NCBI GenBank assembly: GCA_034096865.1 | Contig: JAWQFJ010017544.1 | Span: forward strand, 61,463-125,462 | Reading direction: 5' to 3' | DNA from: Theodoxus fluviatilis | Lineage: Eukaryota > Mollusca > Gastropoda > Cycloneritida > Neritidae | DNA length: 64,000 nt | Shown here: in pieces, positions 9,956 to 22,675 of the stretch | How positions within the stretch are numbered: the stretch's first letter is position 1 | How the letters are laid out: each line of letters opens with the position of its first letter | The notes under the pieces: model-generated | The model's database searches: none | Told to the model about the DNA's origin: nothing | What the model saw: the letters and a program-made list of their open reading frames with translations, nothing else | Made by a program: the position numbers and the translations under genes

Positions 9956-11117
9956 GCTACATCCTGCACAAACACCTTTAATTTTAGACCGACATCGCGA
10001 CGAATCTTCTGCATAAAAACTGATCCGATTCGCACTTTGCACCATTCGTGCACATGTGCCACACAGCAGTGTCTAGTACTGGCAGCCATTCGTTGCGATG
10101 TGCACGCCTCGTTCTGAGTTGCCAACATGGCAGCTGTGATTAAGGTCCAATTCTGCAAAACATGTAAATGACTCAGACTGACAACTACCACGTATTTCTG
10201 CATGTAGTGCTGAATTGCCTCGAGCGAGTTAGGACTGGTTTGGTACTCGTCAGTCATCTACGTTGATGTGTGCCTACTGGAAGTGGTAGATAGTGGAATA
10301 TCAATTCAAATTCTGATTTACTTTCATGACTTTGGGCAAGACATAAAAACCGCCGAAAACAGTGCTTAGCTAGCAGACACTACCGGGAACTTAGTGTTCG
10401 AGACACAAAAGTTGGTCAGGTGACATCTATTTCATACCGTGTGTGCGGCATGTTTATGTCTGGCCGAGATTTGAACACTTGGGTCTTGTTTCTGGACACA
10501 TATATTCCGACTGTCTGTCTCTGTGGGCTCTTTTTCTTAAGGAAATGTCGAGAAAGCTGACTGCCAGAACTATCCAGCTAAATGATGTCACGTAGTATAA
10601 ACGCATCTATTGTTTTAAAAACTGTAGCGATTCAAATGAACCTTTGATGTATTTCACAAAGAGCTTTGGGAAATCGATACCGTTATTTGGTTACAGTGTC
10701 TTTGTGTCAGTAAATTTAAAAATGAGCGTTTTGCGTGAGAATCGAAGGTGGACATTTTTCTACTCGCATGACAGAGTACAGCACGTGGCAGGGTCTTGTG
10801 TGTCCTGCACAAAAGTTGCAGTGCATTTATGCCAGGCATACACTGATGTCGAGTTGTGTCCACTAAAGCACTGGCTTCACATTGAATAAAGATGCCTCCA
10901 GTCAAGTTGCGACTGCCCTCTCCCCCTTCCCGAGATTAATGGGAGCTCAAGCCGCACATTCTACCTCCTGATTATTGTGCCTTTCTAAACATCATTCCCG
11001 TAAAGAGCAAGCAGTTGGCAGGAAATAAACACGCCAAATGTGATTTTCCCAGTCTTCCACCTCGGCCCGAAAAAGTACCTGGTTTAGCTCCGGCACAAAA
11101 AAAAGTGCGACGTGAAT
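9956..11117. other. No gene supported
   Basis: Contains a minus-strand 103-codon frame (9946-10257) and a plus-strand 81-codon frame (10644-10889). Both stay open in copy 2 (25298-25609 and 25996-26247), but most differences I could see are amino-acid changing and no family is recognisable. I do not call genes here. Confidence 0.4.
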
Positions 11118-11636
11118 GTACATGTGTGTGTGTGTATGTGCAATTGCATGAGTGTGTGCGCGCGTGTGCGTTTGCATGTGTATGTGTCCGTACACGCAAA
11201 CGCGTGCGTGTGTATGTGTGTGCGTATGTCAGTGTGTGTGTGTGCGTGCGTATTCGTGTTTGTGTGTGTGTGTGCATATGCGTGCATGTGTGAGTTTGCG
11301 TTTACATGCATGTGTGTGTGTGCGTATGCGCGCGCACGGGCGTGTGTGTGCATGTGTGTATTTGTACGTGTGCGTGCATGCATGCCTGTGTGCGTGCGTG
11401 CGTGCGCGTGTGTATGTGTGTGTGTGGGTGCACATGTGTATATGTGTCTGTGTGTGTGCGTGTACGTACGTGTGTGTGTGTGTGTGCATGTGTGTGTGTG
11501 TTCGTGTGTGTGTGAGCACATATGTGTCTGTGTGTGTGTACCTACGTGTGTGTGTGTTTATGCATGCGTGCTTGTATGTGTGTGTGTTTATGTTCGTGTA
11601 TGTGCACGCTTACGAGCGTACGTGTGTACAGGTATT
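11118..11636 (+). repeat. GT/GC-rich microsatellite, copy 1
   Basis: About 520 bp of TG-dominated sequence with interspersed CG and CA steps. Alternating purine-pyrimidine composition favours left-handed DNA. The partner is 26475-27010, with different repeat lengths. Confidence 0.97.
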
Positions 11637-12445
11637 CATAACCGAATGTTCCTGGAAGTCAATCGGAAACGTAGTATGAAGAAACTAATGCAATTTCTTT
11701 GTGAAGAGAAATTTTTCGCTCGACTGAGACCCAAATAGATCCGACTATGTAAAGCTGTTGTGCAACCGGTCTACAAAGAGACATTTATAAATTCAATCAA
11801 GACAGGTTTGTGAGCTGCAGGCTGCCTCTGCTTCGGTTATTCAATTCTATGTTCACAGGAACTTCTTCACAATGGGGCCCAAGCTACACAACGAAGGGGG
11901 GAAAAAATTCAATCGCTTTTGCAGGTCACTTCTGCCGATCTCCGGACAAAGGCGTGGGATATTTCCTCCGCGTCAGCTCACGCTACCATGCGCATCTCAG
12001 CGCGCATCCGGTAAGAGGAAAAGAGAGCGCCGCTCAAGCGCCATTTGCATTCGCACCATATGTCCTCTGACACAACGCAGTTGCACTCAGTGACCGCTGC
12101 TCAGATATGACTGGCATGGCAACAACCTTCACAGACGACTAGGGCGATTTTCACCTCTCTTTCCTCCCGGTTGCAATGCATTACAATGTACCAACCTGCC
12201 TAACGCTTTTATCGACTGCCATGCGCTGCTGGGAGAGGTCCGAAGTGACGTCAGGCTTTGATTGTTGTGAGTCTTGGAAGGTTGTGTCCACGAGATTTGT
12301 GAAAAAACCACGCTCTCGTAGAATTACACTTTTTCTGCGGTATTTGCATATGGAGAGCCATTTCCATGTGAATTAATTATGTGGAAAGGTCATTTGGTTT
12401 TCAAATGTTTGCTATCACGCTTTTAAGGGGTTGAAGGTAGGAGGG
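11637..12445. other. No gene seen
   Basis: Unique-looking, shared with copy 2. The segment near 11980 is the empty site for the Ginger-like element of copy 2 (CGTCAGCTCACGCTACC). Confidence 0.5.
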
Positions 12446-12476
12446 AGAGAAAGAGCGCGCGCGCGAGAGAGAGAGA

Positions 12477-12510
<34 letters not shown>

Positions 12511-12533
12511 CAAAGAGACAGAGACAAAGAAAC

Positions 12534-12570
<37 letters not shown>

Positions 12571-12665
12571 GAGAGAGAGAGAGAGAGACAGAGACAGAGA
12601 AACAGAGACAAAGCGACAGAGAAACATAGAGAGAGAGACAAAGAGACAGACAGAGAGGGAGGAAG
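12446..12665 (+). repeat. GA microsatellite, copy 1
   Basis: (GA)n with GACA interruptions. The copy-2 partner, 28605-28735, is shorter. Confidence 0.97.
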
Positions 12666-13542
12666 AGGGGGGGTGAGAAGAGGTGAATTCCTTTTTTAAG
12701 TTTTCCCTGCTAATTGCAAGAAGCTCTGCCTAATCTAACCTGTACACGATGTATGTATAATGTGTGTATAATGTACTTGTATTGCGCGCACCTCCAGCCC
12801 AAAGGCTGCTCAGTGGCGCATGCACAGAAATAAAAAAATGTAGATGAATGTTCGCAATGCCTGAGCATGCAGCTCACTTCCCCTCCGAGCTCTAGCTTAG
12901 CCATGGAGTAATGGTCCTATAATTCACTTCACCATGCAAACTGTCATCAACCACAACCTCACCCCACCTCGGTTACACCTAATAGTTGTGACCTCCAGCA
13001 CAAAAGGAATCCAGTTGGGCCTTGGGGACATTATGATATATTGGCACCAGCGTAAAGGCCTTTAGATTTTGTTTAAACTGCTGTACATCACTGGAGTATG
13101 TTAACTTTTGGTAAGCTGTCAATGATGGTAAGACATTTTCCCCCCTTCAAAATCCAGCTTTGAAGACGAAGGGGGTATGTCATTTTCAACTTTACCAACG
13201 AAATACTGAATTTTTTACCTTTGTCTTGTCTTCCATTTGTCTTCTATTTCTGTATATAACCGAGGGGGTGGGGTTGGGTGGAGGGGGAGCTGGCTGATGA
13301 ATTAGAAAGAGATCCATCCGACCTTAGGAATCCCATAGTTTGTAATTGTGTGATGGTAAAAGTATCACATGTTGCATAGCCTGCATTGTTTCTTGCCTGC
13401 TAATTAGTTATGCATTTCGTAGATTCCTTTTTTTAAATGTCAAATTGTGGCTGATTTGGCCAAAACTAATCACAAACACATACTCCCATATTAATGATCA
13501 AACTCGTCAAAGCAGCCATAATCTGCTAACAGCCAACTTTGA
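12666..13542. other. No gene seen
   Basis: Unique-looking sequence. 12728-12734 (GCCTAAT) is the empty site of the 883-bp element in copy 2. About 97 bp near 12753-12849 are absent from copy 2, probably by deletion between short ATAATG repeats. Confidence 0.5.
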
Positions 13543-13577
13543 AACACACACACACACACCCTCACACACACACACAC

Positions 13578-13630
<53 letters not shown>
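13543..13630 (+). repeat. (CA)n microsatellite, copy 1
   Basis: (CA)n with two CCCT interruptions near its start. The copy-2 tract 30413-30479 lacks the interruptions. Confidence 0.97.
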
Positions 13631-13631
<1 letters not shown>

Positions 13632-13705
13632 CTCAACCCCCCACCCCCACCCCCTTCACCTTCGCTTCGATCTCTGAGCAGTACCTCCATATTAGCAAAG
13701 GGCAA

Positions 13706-14110
13706 GGACTACTACTAAAGGACGTGCACAGCGTGATTCCTGACTTCGCTAGCGGAGGCCAGTTTTCTTGAGGCTCCGCAGTCCCCTTGTTCTATTTTTA
13801 GCCGCAATTCGGCGTAGGAGTTTGGATGAACTTTTTTTAATGTAATACAATGTTTTTTTTAACAAGTATACACTTTAGTCACATCGAAGATTGTTTTAGA
13901 TATCACACTGAGAGTATTTATGTATTAGATTCTTCCCTAGCGAACATTTTAAATTCAGTTGAGGTGGTGCAAAGTACGCACTATGTTGCCTTGTCGCAAG
14001 GTTACAACCGGACAAGAGTGCATTGGTCTACCATGATGGCGGCGAATCTGAGTTGAACATTCTTGTTTACCAAGTGTTTTGCTGTTTCTGTGCCTTCAAA
14101 ATGCCTAATA
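13706..14110. other. Spacer between duplicates, no gene seen
   Basis: Sequence after the end of copy-1 homology. It does not match the corresponding sequence after copy 2. Confidence 0.5.
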
Positions 14111-14410
14111 AGTGTAGTTATTCGGCAAAACAACTCCAAAACTTCGAAACGGGTTCTGATTTAAATTGGTGCAAGGTAAAGGTTTCACCCGAGAAACAAC
14201 CCATTAAATGTTTTTGGTTATTTGTAATCTAGTTTTGGAATTACAACCCAAAATAAAATGCATTTTAGCGCATGTCACAAAGTTGATCATGTCAAACTTC
14301 TGATGACGTCGGCGTCTGTGTTCCGCACTCAGAGACCCCCAATAGACGCTTAAATTAAGTCAAATATTCAGATCATGGAAGAGAAATTGTGGCGTCCTTG
14401 GAGAAGGTTT
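14111..14410 (+). repeat. Diverged repeat related to 31578-31918
   Basis: Shares blocks such as TAGTTATTCGGCAAAA, GATGACGTCGGCGTCTG and GAGAAATTGTGG with 31578-31918, but is far more diverged than the two large duplicates are from each other. It lies after each copy at a different distance. It may be an older duplication layer or a dispersed repeat. Confidence 0.65.
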
Positions 14411-14444
14411 TCGATCGGAAAAGCTACCATCGACAGGCCACAAT

Positions 14445-14699
14445 TGTGGACTCGTCCCAGGAGAGGGGTGTGGAAGAAGGCCAAGCTGGCGGGCCATACA
14501 AGCAAGCAAGCAACAGCATCTGACTGGCAAGCAATCTTGGTTGGTTAATTATCAGTGAATTCGCAGTGATTCATTCAGAGAATGACAAAATATTCTGACG
14601 ATTCGAACATGAAAACTCGTATTCACATGTCCCGCCAGTTTGTGTTTTCCCCCAGCTTGGCTGTCCTTCTCACACCCCTCTCCTCGGATGAGTCCACGA
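14445..14699. mobile_element. Short inverted-repeat element
   Basis: The left arm (14445-14493) with TGTGGACTCGTCC and GGAGAGGGGTGTG pairs with the right arm (14631-14699) with CACACCCCTCTCC and GATGAGTCCACGA. The arms pair imperfectly over about 50-65 bp around an about 137-bp loop. The related locus near 31918 lacks this segment, consistent with insertion. No coding and no clear target duplication. Confidence 0.55.
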
Positions 14700-14769
14700 G
14701 ATGTAGTGTGGCCCGTTAATGAGAGCTTTCCCTTGCGGTCTCAGAGTGCTCTCTAGTTATTTTTATTTC

Positions 14770-15719
14770 TTATCAAATTGTGCTCGCTATGGGAGGTTGT
14801 GGAATCGGCTTCATCTGACACACGCACTTTTATTTCATTATTTGGTGGCAACTGTCAGTTACCATTTGTCATACTTTGCAGTGGGGGCGAAATTTCATGT
14901 GGATTGCTAGAAATGGTTCCACTGTAATCAGTTTAGCGCATCATATATCACGGTAGCGCCTTTATGGTGGAATATTGACCACTACTTGATTGTTCCAGCG
15001 TTACATGATATCCTATAACAGTACCACGTGATCGTAGTTCTCGATTATCATGAACTGTTGCAAATCTACACGTAAACGATGACATTCTCTAATGGTCGCA
15101 AGCGCGAATATACACACGAACTCTGCAAGATAAACACTTAACGTTGGTGTTATAGTTCTTTTGGATCCGTCGCATTGGCATTTTATTGCCCGTGAGCAGC
15201 AATAGAAGTTGTTGACTTGAGAGGTGGAAGACTGCTATTTGCGAAAGTCACGGAGTTCGCCACGACTCAGACGAGTGCTCCCAGGATGGAATATGTACTG
15301 ACAATGTGACATAGCACTGGCCTGACTTTCTTCATGATGCTGTTGATTTCAATTTAAAAATAGTCTAATGATATCACTGGCCGCAGTGGACCAATGATAG
15401 CCAACTGCGGACTTTCCTTTTGATATTGTTGTTCTCAAAAATGTTCTTATTTACATCACTGGCCACAATTAACGAAGCCGACTGTGAAGGTCTATTCGGT
15501 AATCCATTCAGTGCATGTTATGCGTACTTCTTCAAAATTCAAAGATGGGCCACATCAACAGTTGACGTTAACTCGATTACGGTTCTGACCGAGTAATTGA
15601 TAAACTCCTTGAGTGACCTAGAAACATCCGGCCGTCTTGATTGATCTACAAGATCGCATTTTTCGTCCGGCACTGCCAAGCGAAAACTACATTTACAAGC
15701 CTATGGTAGTGTTACTTCT
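14770..15719. other. No gene seen
   Basis: Unique AT-rich sequence between the duplicates. No recognisable coding, repeat or RNA gene. Confidence 0.5.
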
Positions 15720-16788
15720 CTCTGAACATACAGCAAAGAACATAACAAACAGATTCACGATTTACCGAAGGCAAAATGAAAAAGCGAGAGCTTCGACTAT
15801 GCAGCATGGCGATAATAAAATCCTTTGGGAGAAAGAAAGGCATTTGACACCCTCTTTTGTCATTTTAGAAAATTGGTATCTTCTTTAAAAGGAACATCAA
15901 ATTAAACAGTAAACAAATCGATCATATAAACATTCAACAAAACATACTGACTTTCTTTGGTTACCGCGAAATTGAATATCTTTAGAGGAATTTTATTTCT
16001 TGTAATGAACTTCCAAGCTCTCTGGACATTAAGCCCCAGCAGGTGGGGGCATTAGGCTCCAACCTAAAAGACTTATTCTTGTCAGTGTTTTCTCATCTAA
16101 AATGGATAAAAGAGCTTAGAAATGCATAAAATCACATAGAAGGAGGGACATTAAATAAAATTAATGTACATTCTTCTGTCAGTGCACAGAAGCAAGGTCC
16201 AAATTGACATGATGCAGCCCTGACGCCATATTGGTAGTCTCTGACAGCTGAAGACCAATCATGGGTGTGTTATTGGAATAACACTGAATGCCCAGCCGTC
16301 AGTAGTTCCTGCCTACGAGGGGATCACTCAGCAACTCAAGTCTTATTTAGTATTTAAATAATGTGTAGAAACTAGAGACTCATTAACAATTCCATGACAA
16401 AACTGAAACAAAAAAAAATTTGGATTTGTTTCAAATCATAAAACTTGATAGGTTTCCTAGACAAAAGCCATTTGCCTCAGGTTTTAAAGTCTTATGGTTT
16501 CTTGAGTCCATTGATAAAGTTAAACAGAACCCACGGACCATAGCAAAACCACCTTGCCTTCTCCATTTTATTTACAGTGTAGGGCAATCCAATAAGTTGC
16601 ATGTGATTCCATACGTTGATGGTCACTAATGCCCCGCGAGGCTTAACGCCCCGCTTTCGCCTAAACAGGATTTACCGAACGCAAAGTATCCCCTATCTCA
16701 CAGCAACTTAGTCGAATGCACCCACAGTGCTCTCCTTCCTCACGCTAAAAATGCAATCACCAGCCTCAGCTGCATGACTTGGGGCATT

Positions 16789-17210
16789 CCATTCTGTGAA
16801 CGCGAGTCAGTAGTGACTCTGGCGCAGTTCGCAATGAATGCGTAGTTGACTTGACCCTTCGCATTACAGAATTGTGCCAAAATTAGCTCGATCTGGATAC
16901 TATTTTTTCCACTTTTTAAATTACAGAAATCATTCAGCAGATGTCAAAGCGTGTTTTCATTTCAACACAAACATGTTATTTTATCGAATAAACGCTTGTT
17001 TATTACCTCAACAAGCGTAATTTATGAGAAGTATGCGATATAGTCTTAGGACTACTTTAACAGCGTATGTCAGGGAGCAGAGTGCAATCCCACTAGCCTC
17101 ACTGATGACCTCCTTATGCATATTCCGGACGGATTAGTTCCATCACGTGACATGAACTGTGCTAGAGACTCTTTCGCCGGAAGGCGAAGTCTCTAGTGGA
17201 CTAGAATGGG
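16789..17210 (-). mobile_element. MITE-like repeat M1, copy 2
   Basis: Duplicate of 1114-1532. Same CCATTCT ends and the same subterminal hairpins, with small indels. Confidence 0.7.
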
Positions 17211-17267
17211 GTCGTTCAGGTCGCACATTCCGCACTGTCTGACTGAGACTCGGAGTACGATCATTAT

Positions 17268-17363
17268 AGTAGTAGTAATAGTAGTAGTATGAGAGGCTTG
17301 GATATAGGCCGTGAAGCCTTTTAAACGCCCCATCGTAATGTGTTGCCTTATATAGGGTCATAG
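17268..17363 (-). mobile_element. Very short CR1-like LINE 3' end, only in copy 2
   Basis: 96 bp matching only the 3' UTR and (CTA)n tail of the CR1-like element at 18553-19100: GCAACACATTACGATGGGGC, GGCTTCACGG, then CTA triplets on the minus strand. Copy 1 has the empty site near 1583-1590. The flanks TCATTAT and TCATAGT suggest an imperfect 7-bp target duplication. A severely 5'-truncated insertion or a SINE sharing that tail. Confidence 0.8.
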
Positions 17364-18043
17364 TGAGATCGTTATATTTTAGACAAGATGGAAGGGGAGG
17401 GAAGTTCCTGTAAACACGTTTGTTATGCTTCGGCACGTCGTAGGCGTTGAAACAACACTAATGCAATCACACAGATAGGTAGGTGCATCGTCAATGTCCA
17501 CCATGTATAGAGATTCTTTGTTAACACGTGGAGCGGGTCAATGCGTAATGCGCATGCGCCTTTTCCAAGATGGCAGCGGAACTTTCAAGTGGTCTATTTC
17601 AGCTCAGGGATATCCGTTCTCTGGAACTGAGTCATTTTTTAATTCTACATTCGGCTCGCATCCTCCATTCAAGCAAACGGTAATACTATTCATAGCTCTT
17701 CTCTTTTACCTGCAAATACTGAATTTCGTTTGAGACGACGTGCTTGCAACAGTCATAAACCGATTGTAGTGGGATTGCTTTTAACAACCCACTAGAAATT
17801 ACGCCCCTGCTGCAAAACATGACAGTTATGTAATTCCTCCTGCCCTTTTTTCTTTGTTCTTTTCCTTACCCCACTCCAAACTGAAATTGCAGGTCGCACA
17901 ACACTGCCATAAGATTGTGTCAAACTGTCGGTTCTCCAATTATGCGGCGTTCACATTTTAGAGAACGCAATAGTACACAGAACCTCAATCCGGATCTCAG
18001 GCACTCAGAACTGGTTAGACCAGTCACCCCTCTCCCTCCATGG

Positions 18044-18205
18044 ACATTATTCACGCGAGATACTTCCGGTTTTCAAAACGAGACGGACTTTGCAAAAATA
18101 TGGGAGTCTGCTATGGCCAGCACCAGTACCAGTACATGGAGTGGAAATCTCCTTCATGTGCCTCCATTCTCGCGTGGAAATGTTGAAATATGGGCAAGTG
18201 ATGTT
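18044..18205 (+). mobile_element. CR1-like LINE fragment, plus, copy 2
   Basis: Duplicate of 2269-2430, with the same frame around FMCLHSRVEMLKYGQVMFF. Confidence 0.55.
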
Positions 18206-18552
18206 TTTCTTGTTTATAGCTGGGAAACTGCAATGTTTACACCAGGAAGCAAGAGCATTCGATCCCTTTGCACGACCTAACGTAGTAACAACCTCTACTC
18301 ATGAGAAACCTATTGTGATTGGTCCAAAAATATAAACAAACTATCTGCAAAGACAGCCCATGGTTATATTAGCGTAATAAATTAACATATAGGCTTACTG
18401 ACCTTATTTCAAGAAACACCGGTCATAGTGATCAACACTACGAGATCTAGATCTACAAGAGTGAAGAGAGAAGGGTAACCTGTTTTACCTTCGATGTCAT
18501 GCACAAATCCTTCGATGAACTTTTCGTATCCTTTCCCTTTCTTTTTACTGGG

Positions 18553-18555
18553 TAT

Positions 18556-18608
<53 letters not shown>

Positions 18609-19100
18609 TGAGAGGCTAGATGTAGACCGTGAAGCCTTATGAACGCCCCATCGTAATGTGTTGCGTTATATAACATAAGGTCCTAGCGCAATCTTCCTAT
18701 TGCGACAGTGTCGCTCATCATAGCTTCTAGATAACGATATGAATGTAGGATCCTTGTCCAGTTGGTTTTTGAAAACTTTAGTAGTCGGTGCAGTCACCAC
18801 GAATCCTTCTTCCTTTTAGTGAGTGCAGATTCAAATACTCTACGCGCTCGCTGTAAGACATCTCCCGATATTCACTCAACAACTCGGTAGCCCTGCGCTG
18901 GACTCGCTCCACAGCCTCTGACTGTCTTTTTAAATGTGGGCACTAACATCACTTGCCCATATTTCCGCATTTCCATGCGAGAATGGAGGTACATGAAGGA
19001 GATTTCCACTCCATGTACTGGTACTGGTGCTGGCCATAGCAGACGCCAATATTTTTGCAAAGTCCGTCTCGTTTTCGATTTCAAAATGGCCGCTGCGTGA
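18553..19100 (-). mobile_element. CR1-like LINE 3' end, copy 2
   Basis: Duplicate of 2779-3325. The minus-strand blocks YGQVMLVPTFKK and EAVERVQRRATELLSEYRE are clearer here. The CTA-triplet tail is longer (18553-18608) than in copy 1. Confidence 0.8.
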
Positions 19101-19978
19101 ATAACGTCTATTCCACAGCTCGCCGCTGACACACGAACCCGGTAGCGTTACCAAGAGCGGTCTTTCCCATACAGGGAAGCGCGTGTTCACACGACGTCAT
19201 GCTCAAGACTTCTTCTGAAACATGTGCTGCTCGCTTCCCTGGCACCAATTTTCACGTGGAGACCGGCGAGCTAAACAGAGAAAAGTACAGCTACACCGAT
19301 ATTCTATGGCTGCAGATGACGATGACATCTAGAGGGAAGCCACGCACTCTCTCGCCTTCCTGGCCATATCAGGCCAATCTGATGGGTGACTTCTGATTTT
19401 TTCCCCCGCCAAACCCTGACGCTCTATCCATTCTCTTTGGAATGAAGCTGATCAGCTCCGGGAAAAGGGTCTTTTTGATTCATAGTCAAAACGAAATCGG
19501 GTTTCTGTTTCAAATTATTACTGTGGTACAAGCTTTATTTCCTCCCACTACGGGAAGTATTGGTAATAAGGTGACTGAGCCGTGGGCTGTTATCATCTTG
19601 TTGTCATAAAGAATGTTACAAACCATTAATGCTCGCGATGTCAAAGTGGGTTTTTTGTTTGGTTTCCGATGCTGCTGTTTTGGAATGTTTATCGTGAGGC
19701 CTCAGCGTTCGCGCGCCTTGCACCGCAGTGATAATTCACAGCGGACACAAACATTCTGCATCATACAAACATGGCTTTCATCTTTATCGATGGCACTTTC
19801 CTTGATATTAACGGCTCGGCTTGACTTTCTGAAAATAAAATTTATGTAATGTCGTCCACGAGAGCATGCAGTAATCTTTGGTGCAGATATGATTTTCTTC
19901 TCCGCATTGACTGGAGTTTAATGTCTCTGTTAAGCCCATGCGGCCACCGCTACAGCCGCTGACGACGCCAACAGCAAA

Positions 19979-20370
19979 GAGGAGAAGGAGGAGGAGGAGG
20001 AGGAGGAGGAGGAGGAGGAGGAGGAGGAGGAGGAGGAGGAGGAGGAGGAGGAGGAGGAGGAGGAGGAGGAGGAGGAGGAGGAGGAGGAGGAGGAGGAGGA
20101 GGAGAGGAGGAGGAGGAGGAGGAGGAGGAGGAGGAGGAGGAGGAGGAGGAGGAGGAGGAGGAGGAGGAGGAGGAGGAGGAGGAGGAGAAGAAGGAGGAGG
20201 AGAAAGAGGAGGAGGAGGAGGAGGCGGAGGAGGAGAAGGAGGAGCAGGAGGAGGAGCAGGTGGAGGAGCAGGAGCAAGAGGAGGTGGAGGAGCCGGAGAA
20301 GGAGCAGGAGAAGCAGGAGGAGGAGCAGGTGGAGGAGCAGGAGGAAGAGCAGGAGGAGGAGCAGCAGGAG
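19979..20370 (+). repeat. GGA purine tract, copy 2 (expanded)
   Basis: Nearly pure (GGA)n for about 210 bp, then the same GGAGCA-rich end as copy 1. Strand-asymmetric and mirror-symmetric, so capable of triplex DNA. Confidence 0.96.
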
Positions 20371-20971
20371 TAGGAGCATAAAAGGAAACACAATTGAAGG
20401 TGGGGTTGGGGATAGGGATGACGCGACTGAAAGTGAGTCCCTCTCATCCTCTCCCCTGTGGGATATGGGAAAGGGGTAAGAATAGACGCACGACGGTTTG
20501 GTTCGGAAAAGCGAAAAGCTAAAGCCTTGTTGTAAATGGGCGTTGCTTACTCCTACTTTGCCAGTGTTTCCGCTTGCAGCAAATGATTATGTGACTTGCG
20601 GCGAGTGTCCTTGGTTCGAAATCGACGTCGATGTACACGTCGCCGTTGTGGCGGTTGCTGCATACTGATTGGCTGGTCAGAGCACGGGGGTCGGAGATAT
20701 ATCTTTCACCTCCTGGAAGCGTTGTCCGACATCGATTGCTTCGGTTCGCAAGTAAAATGCCCACTTATAGAATAACTAGCTAACGTGCAATAATACCGTA
20801 ATCAAAAGGAGGGTAATAATTTATCTAAGCGTTATATCGAATACATCAATAGTTCATTTGAATTACTACATTATTAAAATCGAATCGTGGGTCGAGTAAT
20901 GGTCGATTTTCAGGCCACTGAGAGCCAAGTGATACCACATGGCTTAGGGATTGCAGTGGTTCGGAATGTCA

Positions 20972-22566
20972 GCTCGGGTAGTGACGTATGCATTTCATCA
21001 CACGGCCTTTACGGCCTATTTGTATGCAGCAGTCCCTGAACACTCGAGTAGTGACGTATGCATATCATCAAACGGCCTTTACGGCCTATTTGTATGCAGC
21101 AGTCCCTGAACACTCGAGTAGTGACGTATGCATTTTATCACACGGCCTTTACGGCCTATTTGTATGCAGCAGTCCCTGAACACTCGAGTAGTGACGTATG
21201 CATATCATCACACTATTTGTATGCAACAGTCCCTGAACACTCGAGTAGTGACGTATGCATATCATCACACTATTTGTATGCAACAGTCCCTGAACACTCG
21301 AGTAGTGACGTATGCATATCATCACACTTTTTGTATGCAACAGTCCCTGAACACTCGAGTAGTGACGTATGCATATCATCACACTATTTGTATGCAACAG
21401 TCCCTGAACACTCGAGTAGTGACGTATGCATATCATCACACTATTTGTATGCAACAGTCCCTGAACACTCGAGTAGTGACGTATGCATATCATCACACTT
21501 TTTGTATGCAACAGTCCCTGAACACTCGAGTAGTGACGTATGCATATCATCACACTTTTTGTATGCAACAGTCCCTGAACACTCGAGTAGTGACGTATGC
21601 ATATCATCACACGGCCTTTACGGCCTATTTGTATGCAACAGTCCCTGAACACTCGAGTAGTGACGTATGCATATCATCACACTATTTGTATGCAACAGTC
21701 CCTGAACACTCGAGTAGTGACGTATGCATATCATCACACGGCCTTTACGGCCTATTTGTATGCAACAGTCCCTGAACACTCGAGTAGTGACGTATGCATA
21801 TCATCACACGGCCTTTACGGCCTATTTGTATGCAACAGTCCCTGAACACTCGAGTAGTGACGTATGCATATCATCACACTATTTGTATGCAACAGTCCCT
21901 GAACACTCGAGTATTGACGTATGCATATCATCACACGGCCTTTACGGCCTATTTGTATGCAACAGTCCCTGAACACTCGAGTAGTGACGTATGCATATCA
22001 TCACACTATTTGTATGCAACAGTCCCTGAACACTCCAGTAGTGACGTATGCATATCATCACACTATTTGTATGCAACAGTTCCTGAACACTCGACTAGTG
22101 ACGTATGCATTTCATCACACGGCCTTTACGGCCTGTTTGTATGCTACAGTCCCTGAACACTCGAGTAGTGACGTATGCATATCATCACACTATTTGTATG
22201 CAACAGTCCCTGAACACTCGAGTAGTGACGTATGCATATCATCACACGGCCTTTACGGCCTGTTTGTATGCAACAGTCCCTGAACACTCCAGTAGTGACG
22301 TATGCATATCATCACACGGCCTTTACGGCCTGTTTGTATGCAACAGTCCCTGAACACTCGAGTAGTGACGTATGCATTTTATCACACGGCTTTTATGGCA
22401 TATTTGTATGCAACAGTCCCTGAACACTCGAGTAGTGACGTATGCATATCATCACACGGCCTTTACGGCCTGTTTGTATGCAACAGTTCCTGAACACAAA
22501 ATGGCGTGAGTCGCTTCAGCCTTCGTTTACATCGGGTATTACACGTAATTAGAACACAGCTCCGAG
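20972..22566 (+). repeat. 57/70-bp minisatellite, copy 2
   Basis: Same unit family as 5545-6978 but differently organised. Many 70-bp units with the GGCCTTTACGGCC insert are mixed among 57-bp units, and there is only one ACAAAATGGCG spacer, at the right end. Overlapping open frames are repeat artefacts. Confidence 0.97.
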
Positions 22567-22675
22567 ACATCGAGACTTGACTTGTTCTTACTCCAGCCAG
22601 CTGCGATGATTTTGTGGTCAATGGCCTTACATGGCCTACAAAGCCTGACAGGCCATAAACCTCCATTCATCAGGG
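22567..22675 (+). repeat. Dispersed SINE-like fragment, copy 2
   Basis: Duplicate of 6979-7085. Confidence 0.45.

Larger units (their letters stand above)
44..13705 (+). repeat. Segmental duplication, copy 1
   Basis: This block aligns collinearly with 15720-30555 in the same orientation. Long stretches differ by only scattered substitutions; for example 7801-8249 shows one substitution and one A-run indel against copy 2. Differences concentrate in tandem repeats and in discrete insertions. The right end of homology lies in the run AGCAAAGGG followed by CAA near 13705. No intact gene is seen within it. Confidence 0.93.

Noticed and set aside
10644..10889. 81-codon frame conserved in copy 2 as 83 codons
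   Set aside because: The differences I could see between copies change amino acids, which fits non-coding drift; no family recognised.
11084..11738. Long Cys/Val and Thr/His frames
   Set aside because: Translation of GT-rich microsatellite; same for 26420-27115 and 30697-31256.
14680..14700. Hammerhead ribozyme core
   Set aside because: Reads CGGATGA instead of CTGATGA and lacks a paired GAAAC element.
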